The notes beneath the pieces were generated by a model. It did no database searches and had not been told where the DNA came from. It was given only the letters and a program-made list of their open reading frames with translations. From Streptomyces wuyuanensis (GTDB lineage: Bacteria > Actinomycetota > Actinomycetes > Streptomycetales > Streptomycetaceae), in assembly GCF_900103455.1 (NCBI RefSeq), contig NZ_FNHI01000028.1, positions 62,001 to 126,000 on the forward strand: DNA of 64,000 nucleotides. Reading direction: 5' to 3'. The first letter of the stretch is position 1. Every line of letters starts with the position of its first letter. This document shows, one piece after another, positions 57,376-64,000 of the stretch. A program made the translations under genes and the position numbers.

Positions 57376-58209
57376 ATGAGCTACGACGACGAGACCGACG
57401 GCTTCGGCAGCGGCGCCGGCGGCACGGGCCAGACCCGCACCCGCCTCCCCGAAGGCGGCACGGGCGACGTCTACGGCGGCGCCCGCCGGCCCACCCGCAA
57501 CTCCCGCTCCCTCGTCACGGTCGTGGGCGTGGTCGTCCTCCTCATCGCCGCCATCGCCTTCGCCAACCGAGGCGACGGCACGGACTCCCCCAGAACCACC
57601 GACACGGCCAAGGGCACGTCCCCCACCGCGGCCACGGGCATCCGCCCGGTCGCGGACAAGCACGCAGGAATCCCCGCGGGCTACGCGAGGGACGACCAGG
57701 GAGCCCAGAGCGCGGCGGCGAACTACGCGGTTGCGCTCGGTTCGGCCGAGATGTACGACCAGGCACGCCGCCACGAGATCGTAGGTGCCGTGTACGCCCC
57801 CGAAGTGCTGGCCGCCCGGCAGGCGGACTTCGACAAGGTCTACGCCGACAAGGGATTCCTCTCCCGTATCGGGCTGCGGGAGGACGGCACCGCCCCCGAG
57901 GGCCTCACCTTCATCTCTCGCGTCGTGCCCGTGGGCACCAAGGTGGAGAAGTTCGTCGGCGACACCGCAGTCGTGGCCGTCTGGTACTCGTCGCTGTTCG
58001 GCCTGGCCGGGGAGGGCTCCAAGAACCCCGTCTCCGAGAGCTGGTACACGACCACCTACGACATGAAGTGGATCGACGGAGGCTGGAAGATCACCGGGCA
58101 CGCGCAGAAGGACGGGCCCGTGCCCGTGGGCCGCGACCAAGCGGCTTCGAGCGCCAAGGAAATGGCCGACGCGGTGGAACAGTTCGGAGGGTTCACCTAT
58201 GCCCGGTAA
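57376..58209 (+). CDS. cmdE: CmdE, single-pass protein with VirB8/TcpC-like domain
   Basis: A 277-residue protein. A Gly/Thr/Arg-rich cytosolic start (DETDGFGSGAGGTGQTRTRL) is followed by one helix (SLVTVVGVVVLLIAAIAFANR) and an extracellular domain. The domain starts YARDDQGAQSAAANYAVALG and ends with strands such as VAVWYSSLFGLAG, WYTTTYDMKWIDGGWKITGH, which is the pattern of the NTF2-like fold in VirB8/TcpC. In conjugation machines this part builds the envelope channel. Its 3' end overlaps the next gene by 11 bp. Confidence 0.8.
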   Translation: MSYDDETDGFGSGAGGTGQTRTRLPEGGTGDVYGGARRPTRNSRSLVTVVGVVVLLIAAIAFANRGDGTDSPRTTDTAKGTSPTAATGIRPVADKHAGIPAGYARDDQGAQSAAANYAVALGSAEMYDQARRHEIVGAVYAPEVLAARQADFDKVYADKGFLSRIGLREDGTAPEGLTFISRVVPVGTKVEKFVGDTAVVAVWYSSLFGLAGEGSKNPVSESWYTTTYDMKWIDGGWKITGHAQKDGPVPVGRDQAASSAKEMADAVEQFGGFTYAR

Positions 58210-59566
58210 GCGCTCCGGCCGCGCGGCCGCCCTGGCCGCAGCCGTCTGCGGACTGCAGGCCGTCCTCACGGTCACGGCTGCTCGTGTCGCCGCAGCACCC
58301 ACCCCGACACCCGGCCCGAGCGGCAGCAACAACCCGTGCGACCTGATCCGTGGCCCCGCCCGCGACTACTGCGAGAACGGCGAATCCGGCGGAGCCGCCC
58401 GCCGCGCCCCCTCTCTCGACGACCCCGCCGGCGCCCTCGATCCCCTCTCCTCCCTCGCCCGCGGCTGCGCCGACGCCGCCGCCTGGGTCGTCGACACCCT
58501 CTCCAAGGCCGTGAAGTCCACCGCCGAAGTGGACTTCACCAACGCCACCTTCCTCGGCCAGTACGCCGTCGTCTTCGCCGCCGCCACCTTCCTCACCCTC
58601 CTCCTGTGGCTGCTCGCCGTAGCCAAGCGCGCCATCCGCGGCGTCCCCCTCGCCACCGCCGTCTCCGAGGCCGTCGGCTTCCTCTGGCTCACCGTCCTCG
58701 CCTCCGCCTTCACACCGCTGATCCTCTACACACTGGTGTCCGCGACCGACTCCATCACCGACGTGATCGCCCAGGGCACCGGCGGCCAGACCGACGTGTT
58801 CTTCGGGGGTTTCAAGGAGGCGCTGCAGAAGGGCGACGACATCGGCGGCGGGCCGATCATGCTGATCGTCGTGTCGCTGGTGACGATCGTCGCCGCCGGC
58901 ATCCTCTACCTGGAGCTGTTCCTCCGCGCCGTCCTCCTGTACGTCGGCGCCCTGCTCGGCGTCGTCGTGTACTCGGGTCTCGTGGACAAGAACATGTGGG
59001 GCCACGTCCGGCGCTGGGCCGGAATCATGATCGCGGTGATCCTCGTCAAACCGGTCATCGTCATCGTGCTCGGCCTTGCCGGGGCACTGTCCGCCGACGA
59101 CGGGCCGGACTCGTTCTCCGCAGTCGTCACGGGACTCGCCATCATCCTGCTCGCGATCTTCGCCTCCGCGATGATCTACCGTTTCGTTCCCGGGTTCGGC
59201 GACGAGATCGCCGCCTCCCGCAACAACCGACTCCAGAACAGCGCGGAGAACAAGGCCGCCGCCGTCATCAGTTCGCCCGCCGCCTTGGTCTCCCAGGGCA
59301 TCAAGACCCACAGCAGCCGCACCCACCAGCCGGGCGGGGGCGGATCCGGAAGCGGCAGCGCCCCCAGCCCGGTCGCGGGCGGAGTCGCCGCCCACAGCAC
59401 ACGCGGGGCCGGAGCGGGTACCGCGAGCGGGGGCGGCGGAAGCGTCCCCACGGCGGCACCTCCGCCCCGTAGCGGAGGCCCGGGCGGCACCCCGCACGGC
59501 CACCGCAGGAACTCCGGCAGCACCACCGGCACGAGCACAGGAAGCACAGGAGGTGGAGGGCGTTGA
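58199..59566 (+). CDS. cmdD: CmdD, polytopic membrane protein (VirB6/TrbL-like)
   Basis: A 455-residue protein. The N-terminal segment could be a signal peptide (ALAAAVCGLQAVLTVTAARVAAA). About six helices follow, including FLGQYAVVFAAATFLTLLLW and ILYLELFLRAVLLYVGALLG, with the conserved LELFLRAVLLYVGALLGVVVYSGLV segment typical of TrbL/VirB6-like proteins. The C-terminal ~120 residues are Gly/Ser/Thr/Ala-rich and likely unstructured. It is the channel component in the T4SS comparison. It overlaps both neighbours (11 bp with cmdE, 4 bp with cmdC). Confidence 0.82.
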   Translation: MPGKRSGRAAALAAAVCGLQAVLTVTAARVAAAPTPTPGPSGSNNPCDLIRGPARDYCENGESGGAARRAPSLDDPAGALDPLSSLARGCADAAAWVVDTLSKAVKSTAEVDFTNATFLGQYAVVFAAATFLTLLLWLLAVAKRAIRGVPLATAVSEAVGFLWLTVLASAFTPLILYTLVSATDSITDVIAQGTGGQTDVFFGGFKEALQKGDDIGGGPIMLIVVSLVTIVAAGILYLELFLRAVLLYVGALLGVVVYSGLVDKNMWGHVRRWAGIMIAVILVKPVIVIVLGLAGALSADDGPDSFSAVVTGLAIILLAIFASAMIYRFVPGFGDEIAASRNNRLQNSAENKAAAVISSPAALVSQGIKTHSSRTHQPGGGGSGSGSAPSPVAGGVAAHSTRGAGAGTASGGGGSVPTAAPPPRSGGPGGTPHGHRRNSGSTTGTSTGSTGGGGR

Positions 59567-61116
59567 CGACGCAGTCCCCGGCCATCGCGCCCCGCCGCAC
59601 GTATCTGATCGGCCGGGCCAGGCCGAACGCGATCATCGGCAAGAACCGCGAGACGGGCGAGATCGCCCTGATCATCGCCGGCGCGTTCCTCGGCATGATG
59701 AGCGGACTGCTGGTACCCGTCCTGTCCCTGCGCATCGTGCTGCTCATGGGCTTCCCGCTGATCGCGCTGGCCGCCGTGTACGTGCCGTACAAGCAGCGCA
59801 CCTTCTACCGCTGGTACGAGATCAACCGCAGCTACAAGCGCACCCTGCGTCAGGGCACCGTCTACCGCTCCGGCGCCATCGAGGCGGGCACCCGCGTCGA
59901 CGGCCGCGAGGTCGAGATCGGTCCGCCGCCCGGCATCGGCCGGATCAACTGGCTCGCCGCGCCCTTCGGCCCGGACGAGATCGCCGTACTGCTGCACGCC
60001 GACCGGCGCACCGTCACCGCCGCCATCGAGATCGAAGGCCCCGGCGTCGGCCTGCGGGACAGCGAGGACCAGGAAGCCCTGGTGGACCGTTTCGGCACGC
60101 TGCTGAAGCATGTCGCCAACGGCGACGGCTTCGTGACGCGCCTTCAGATGCTCGCCCGCACCCTGCCCGCCGACCCGGACGCCCACGCCAAGGACGTGGC
60201 CCAGCGCGGCGACCACGGCGCCCCAGCCTGGCTCCAGCAGTCCTACGACCAGCTTCAGTCGATGGTCTCCACCTCGAGCGAGCAGCACCGCGCCTATCTG
60301 GTCGCCTGCATGCACTACACCCGGGAACTGGCCGCCGAGGCCCACACCATGGCCCGCGCCGCCAGCCACGCCACCGGCGCCAAACGGCTGGACAAGGACG
60401 CCGGCCTCGCGGTCGTCATGGCCCGCGAGCTGACCGACATCTGCGCCCGCCTCGCCGAGGCCGACATCCGCGTCCGCCAGCCGCTCGGCCAGGCCCGGCT
60501 CGCCTCCCTCGTGCACTCCATGTACGACCCGGACCACCCCATCGACCACATCCAGGCCATGACCAAGCGCAATGCCTGGCCCGCCGAACTCGACGCGGTG
60601 GAGCCCACCTACCTCCAGGCCAAGACCCGTGAGTCCGCCACCCGCGCCCCCTGGTGCCACGCCACCGCCTGGGTCAAGGAGTGGCCGATGACCCCCGTCG
60701 GCGTCAACTTCCTCGCCCCGCTGCTCGTCCACACCCCGGACGTGATCCGCACGGTGGCGGTCTGCATGGACCTGGAGCCCACCGAGGTCGCCATCGAGCG
60801 CATGCTCACGGAGAAGACGAACGACGAGGCCGAGGCCAGTCGCGCCGCCAAGATGAACCGCACCGTCGACCCCCGCGACATCGCCGCACACGGCCGACTC
60901 GACCAGCGGGGTGAAGATCTCGCCAGCGGCGCGGCAGGCGTCAATCTTGTCGGGTACATCACTGTGTCGTCGCGTACGCCCGAGGCCCTGGCCAGGGACA
61001 AGCGCACGATCAGGGCCTCGGCGGGCAAGTCGTACCTGAAGCTGGAGTGGTGCGACCGCGAGCACCACCGGGCCTTTGTGAACACGCTGCCGTTCGCCAC
61101 CGGCATCCGCCGATAG
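59563..61116 (+). CDS. cmdC: CmdC, PrgI/VirB3-like membrane domain plus VirB4 N-terminal-like domain
   Basis: A 517-residue protein from a TTG (59563) overlapping the cmdD stop as TTGA. Residues ~35-90 hold two close helices (GEIALIIAGAFLGMMSGLLV, VLLMGFPLIALAAVYVPYK), the PrgI/VirB3 pattern. The rest is soluble, with SAHATGAKRLDKDAGLAVVM-like helices and an end VGYITVSSRTPEALARDKRT, resembling the N-terminal non-ATPase domain of VirB4. The family is often named SCO6880. The ATPase itself is on the next gene. Confidence 0.82.
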   Translation: MTTQSPAIAPRRTYLIGRARPNAIIGKNRETGEIALIIAGAFLGMMSGLLVPVLSLRIVLLMGFPLIALAAVYVPYKQRTFYRWYEINRSYKRTLRQGTVYRSGAIEAGTRVDGREVEIGPPPGIGRINWLAAPFGPDEIAVLLHADRRTVTAAIEIEGPGVGLRDSEDQEALVDRFGTLLKHVANGDGFVTRLQMLARTLPADPDAHAKDVAQRGDHGAPAWLQQSYDQLQSMVSTSSEQHRAYLVACMHYTRELAAEAHTMARAASHATGAKRLDKDAGLAVVMARELTDICARLAEADIRVRQPLGQARLASLVHSMYDPDHPIDHIQAMTKRNAWPAELDAVEPTYLQAKTRESATRAPWCHATAWVKEWPMTPVGVNFLAPLLVHTPDVIRTVAVCMDLEPTEVAIERMLTEKTNDEAEASRAAKMNRTVDPRDIAAHGRLDQRGEDLASGAAGVNLVGYITVSSRTPEALARDKRTIRASAGKSYLKLEWCDREHHRAFVNTLPFATGIRR

Positions 61117-61159
61117 CGGCTGACACGCACCGACACGCGCCGATAGGGGCCCTCATCCG

Positions 61160-62566
61160 ATGCGAGACCCGCTGTCCGTCCTCACCGAGTCGTTCACGTC
61201 CTTCCTCTTCGGGAAGGTCGAGACGACCCGCTCACCCGTGCGCACCTCCACGGGCCAGGCGCAGGCCGTCTACCTGCCGACCGCCGCGCCCGGCCTCGGG
61301 GACTCGGGCGTGATCATCGGCCGCGAGGTGTACAGCGGCAAGGGCTACGTCTACGACCCGTTCCAGCTGTACGGACAGCAGCTCCCCGCCCCCCACTGGC
61401 TGGTCCTCGGCGAGTCCGGCAACGGAAAGTCGGCGCTGGAGAAGACGTACGTCCTGCGACAGCTCCGCTTCCGCGACCGACAGGTCGTCGTGCTCGACGC
61501 CCAGGGCGAGGACGGCGTCGGCGAGTGGAACCTCATCGCCCAGGAGCTGGGAATAACGCCGATCCGGCTCGACCCGATGGCCGCCCTGGACGACGGAATC
61601 CGCCTCAACCCGCTCGACCCGTCGATCACGACCACCGGACAGCTCGCGCTGCTGCGCACCATCATCGAGGTCGCCATGGGGCACGGCCTCGACGAGCGGG
61701 CCGGCTTCGCGCTCAAGGTGGCGCACGCGTACGTCAACGAGACCATCACCGACCGGCAGCCGGTGCTCACCGACATCGTCGAGCAACTCCGCCACCCGGA
61801 GCCCGAGTCGGCGGCGGCGATGAACGTCGACATCGACGACGTACGGGCCTGGGGCCTGGACGTCGCCCTGGTCCTCGACCGGCTCGTCGACGGCGACCTG
61901 CGGGGGATGTTCGACGGCCCCACGACCGTCGGCATCGATCTCGACGCCCCGCTCATCGTCTTCGACCTGTCGCACATCGACCGCAACTCCATCGCCATGC
62001 CGATCCTCATGGCGATCGTCGGCGTATGGCTGGAGCACACCTGGATCCGCCCCGACCGGAAGAAGCGCATCTTCCTCGTCGAGGAGGCCTGGCACATCAT
62101 CAACAGCCCCTTCGTGGCCCAGCTCTTCCAGCGGCTGCTGAAGTTCGGCCGGCGGCTCGGACTGTCCTTCGTCGCGGTCGTCCACCATCTCAGCGACGTG
62201 GTCGACGGAGCCGCGGCCAGGGAGGCCGCCGCCATCCTGAAGATGGCGTCGACGCGCACCATCTACGCCCAGAAGGCCGACGAGGCCCGGGCCACGGGCA
62301 GAGTACTCGGGCTGCCCCGGTGGGCCGTGGAGATCATCCCCACCCTCACCCCCGGCATCGCGGTCTGGGACGTCAACGGCAATGTCCAGGTCGTCAAACA
62401 CCTGGTGACGGAAGCCGAACGCCCCCTGGTCTACACGGACCGGGCGATGACGGAGTCCTCGCTCCCCGAGGACGTCCGGGCCGCGGAACAGGAGACGGAG
62501 GAGCGCGCGGCCTTCATCGAACGGCAGCAGCGCCGCCTGGACTCCTCCGAATCGACGGTGGCCTGA
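61160..62566 (+). CDS. cmdB: CmdB, VirB4-like ATPase
   Basis: A 468-residue cytosolic ATPase of the VirB4/TraC-type RecA fold. Walker A is GESGNGKS (residues 84-91, LVLGESGNGKSALEKTYVL). Walker B is FLVEEAW at about residues 305-311, with the VirB4-typical EEAW. Further motifs are FDLSHIDRNSIAMPIL and STRTIYAQKADEARATGRVLG. In the literature I recall, CmdB is a membrane-located ATP/GTP-binding protein whose ATPase domain is essential for sporulation. It follows cmdC by 43 bp. Confidence 0.88.
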   Translation: MRDPLSVLTESFTSFLFGKVETTRSPVRTSTGQAQAVYLPTAAPGLGDSGVIIGREVYSGKGYVYDPFQLYGQQLPAPHWLVLGESGNGKSALEKTYVLRQLRFRDRQVVVLDAQGEDGVGEWNLIAQELGITPIRLDPMAALDDGIRLNPLDPSITTTGQLALLRTIIEVAMGHGLDERAGFALKVAHAYVNETITDRQPVLTDIVEQLRHPEPESAAAMNVDIDDVRAWGLDVALVLDRLVDGDLRGMFDGPTTVGIDLDAPLIVFDLSHIDRNSIAMPILMAIVGVWLEHTWIRPDRKKRIFLVEEAWHIINSPFVAQLFQRLLKFGRRLGLSFVAVVHHLSDVVDGAAAREAAAILKMASTRTIYAQKADEARATGRVLGLPRWAVEIIPTLTPGIAVWDVNGNVQVVKHLVTEAERPLVYTDRAMTESSLPEDVRAAEQETEERAAFIERQQRRLDSSESTVA

Positions 62567-62568
62567 CG

Positions 62569-64000
62569 GTGCCGCGCGACCCGCGAGGCGGTCCCGGACG
62601 CGACCAGCCGCACGAGGAACGAGGCATCCCGGACGGCCTGCTCCTCGGCGTCCTTGGCTTCCTCGTCGGACTGACCCTTCTGGTCTGGACGGCGACCGGC
62701 CTCGCGGGCCTGTTCGCGCACGGTTCCTGGCCGGACGGCGTCACGTTCACCAACACCCCGCTCGCCATACGCAGTCTCGTCTCCGACCCCCATGACCTGC
62801 CGGCGGCCTGGCCCGCCACACCGGCCGACCGGCTGTCCGGCTACGGACTGTTCTGGGGTCTGCTCATCGGCCAGTTGATGACGCTCGTGGTTCTGGCGGT
62901 GTTCGTCCTCGGCACCCTGGCCCGCTGGCGCGCGGTCCGGGCGCGGCGCAGGGAGCTCGGGGAGTCGCGGCAGGAGACCGGGAGAGCCACCGCGGCCGCA
63001 CCGGTTCCGGTGAAAGTGCGGGACGAGCCGGCACCTCGAGCGACCGTGACGGTCGTGGATCAGCCGGGATCTCGGCCGACCGTCTCCGCAACCGAGGATG
63101 CTCCCGTGCCGGCGCAGTCGGTGGCCGGCCCCGGTACCGCGCTTCCCGTCGAAGCGGCGGCCCCCATGCCATCCGCGAGGGCGATCGAGCACATCGCACC
63201 CGCGGCACCCGCCGAGCCCTGCGTGCCCGCTGTCCCGTCCCCGTCCGAACCTGCCGGTGTCCCGGCCTCTCGCCGCCCCCACGTCCTCTACGGAGCCCCG
63301 TCCGTCCGGCGCACTTCCGCCGTCCAGTCGATCCGGGACGCCGCGGGCCCCGCGCTCGTCGTCACCTCCGACCCGACCGTCTGGGCGGAGACGAAGGACG
63401 GCAGGGCCAAGCTCGGCCCGGTCCTCGTCTACGACCCGGGCCACCTCTGCGACACACCCGACAGACTCCACTGGTCCCCGACGACCGGCTGTGAGGACCC
63501 GGCGACCGCGGCGAGCCGGGCGGCCGCGCTCTTCGCCCCCGTACGGCCCTGCTCCCGTCTCGACGAAGCCGTGGCGGACACTGCCGAAACTCTCCTGCGC
63601 TGCTGGCTGCACGCCGCCGCCGTCGACGGGCGCCCGTTCAAGCAGGTCCACCGCTGGGCCCAGGGCAGCGGAGCCCATGAACCCGTGCGTATCCTCCGTA
63701 CCCATCACCAGGCCGCCTCCGGCCTCGCGGGGCTGCTCGAGTCGGCCCTCACCTCGCACACCGAACGCCGCGACATCGCACAGGAACTGACGGCCCGTAC
63801 GCTGAGCGCCCTTTCCTCCGTCCACATCCGCGAGGCCTGCACTCCCAACCGAGCAGATTCGCTCATCCTGGAATCATTTGTGGACGAGGGGGGCACGCTT
63901 TATGTGGTGGGTGAATCGATCGAGGACCCACGCACCCGCCCGGGGGCCATGCCGCTTCTCACCGCCCTCACCTCAAGCGTGGTCGAGCACGGCCGCCGCA
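62569..64000 (+). CDS. cmdA: CmdA, VirD4-like coupling protein with missing P-loop, 3'-truncated
   Basis: The frame runs to the window edge (477 codons). The start GTG at 62569 is 2 bp after the cmdB stop. Two helices (LLLGVLGFLVGLTLLVWTAT and LFWGLLIGQLMTLVVLAVFV) are followed by a Pro/Ala/Val-rich linker (to ~residue 240). From residue ~240 the sequence follows the VirD4/TcpA core: HVLYGAPSVRRTSAVQSIRD, LVVTSDPTVWAETKDGRAKL, VLVYDPGH, SPTTGCEDPATAASRA. The place where VirD4 proteins have GxxGxGKT reads APSVRRTSAVQ, so the Walker A motif is absent. The rest of the gene is outside the window. Confidence 0.75.
   Translation, partial: MPRDPRGGPGRDQPHEERGIPDGLLLGVLGFLVGLTLLVWTATGLAGLFAHGSWPDGVTFTNTPLAIRSLVSDPHDLPAAWPATPADRLSGYGLFWGLLIGQLMTLVVLAVFVLGTLARWRAVRARRRELGESRQETGRATAAAPVPVKVRDEPAPRATVTVVDQPGSRPTVSATEDAPVPAQSVAGPGTALPVEAAAPMPSARAIEHIAPAAPAEPCVPAVPSPSEPAGVPASRRPHVLYGAPSVRRTSAVQSIRDAAGPALVVTSDPTVWAETKDGRAKLGPVLVYDPGHLCDTPDRLHWSPTTGCEDPATAASRAAALFAPVRPCSRLDEAVADTAETLLRCWLHAAAVDGRPFKQVHRWAQGSGAHEPVRILRTHHQAASGLAGLLESALTSHTERRDIAQELTARTLSALSSVHIREACTPNRADSLILESFVDEGGTLYVVGESIEDPRTRPGAMPLLTALTSSVVEHGRR

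Noticed and set aside
1..64000. tRNA, rRNA, CRISPR, transposase or phage genes
   Set aside because: I looked for these on both strands and saw none. The tandem repeats present are short, contiguous and lack CRISPR-like spacers.

Overview
The window is a stretch of Streptomyces chromosome. The evidence is the very high G+C content with G/C-biased third codon positions, actinomycete-specific genes (mycothiol synthase mshD, the nitrogen regulator glnR, the nickel regulator nur, the WhiG anti-sigma factor rsiG), and gene order. From about 16.6 kb to the right end, the order follows what I recall of the S. coelicolor core chromosome read in descending direction (roughly SCO4180 to SCO4126: nur, the sulfurtransferase, glnR, the 5'-nucleotidase gene, mshD, ppk, pstSCAB, csoR, cmdFEDCBA). 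The first 14 kb looks more variable: exporters, regulators and small-molecule enzymes. I saw no tRNA, rRNA, insertion sequence, prophage or CRISPR array.

Layout. 0-14 kb: the tail of a VOC-fold gene, a methyltransferase, a LysE exporter, a divergent aldo/keto reductase and MarR pair, two MFS exporters, an unusual F420-type nitroreductase fused to a hemerythrin domain, a TetR regulator divergent from a DrrAB-type ABC exporter, an APH-like kinase, a GntR-HAD operon and a 55-residue membrane protein. 14-29 kb: an Eis-type acetyltransferase, an asparaginase-II protein, rsiG, dtd, ygfZ, nur, a nitrobindin, a three-gene translationally coupled operon of related membrane-anchored proteins, and a sulfur-metabolism operon behind a 26-residue cysteine-containing leader peptide. 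29-40 kb: glnR, a LacI regulator, an HtrA-like protease with its probable two-component system, a PI-PLC-domain protein, a 5'-nucleotidase, mshD and a YtrA-type GntR-ABC operon.

40.8-51 kb is a phosphate island: ppk, CHAD and Nudix genes in overlapping order, then pstSCAB behind a clear PhoP box, then the opposing DUF47-Pit operon. The themes are polyphosphate synthesis, polyphosphate-associated proteins, and high- and low-affinity phosphate uptake. Next come csoR with its operator, several very small conserved-looking genes, a PAP2 phosphatase, a lytic transglycosylase/NlpC protein and a thioesterase.

56.9-64 kb is the cmd (differentiation) operon, which runs off the right edge. Read gene by gene, it resembles the core of a type IV secretion or conjugation machine: a VirB2-like small two-helix protein, a VirB8/TcpC-like protein, a VirB6/TrbL-like protein, a VirB3/PrgI plus VirB4-N-like protein, a VirB4-like ATPase, and a VirD4-like protein whose P-loop is missing. 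This reading is my strongest candidate for an under-described system in the window.

Regulation visible in the DNA includes a double TetR operator, GntR half-site arrays, a YtrA-type inverted repeat, a PhoP box, a CsoR operator, an 11-bp-phased triple repeat before the protease/two-component genes, a leaderless attenuation peptide, and a candidate small RNA with its own promoter and terminator.
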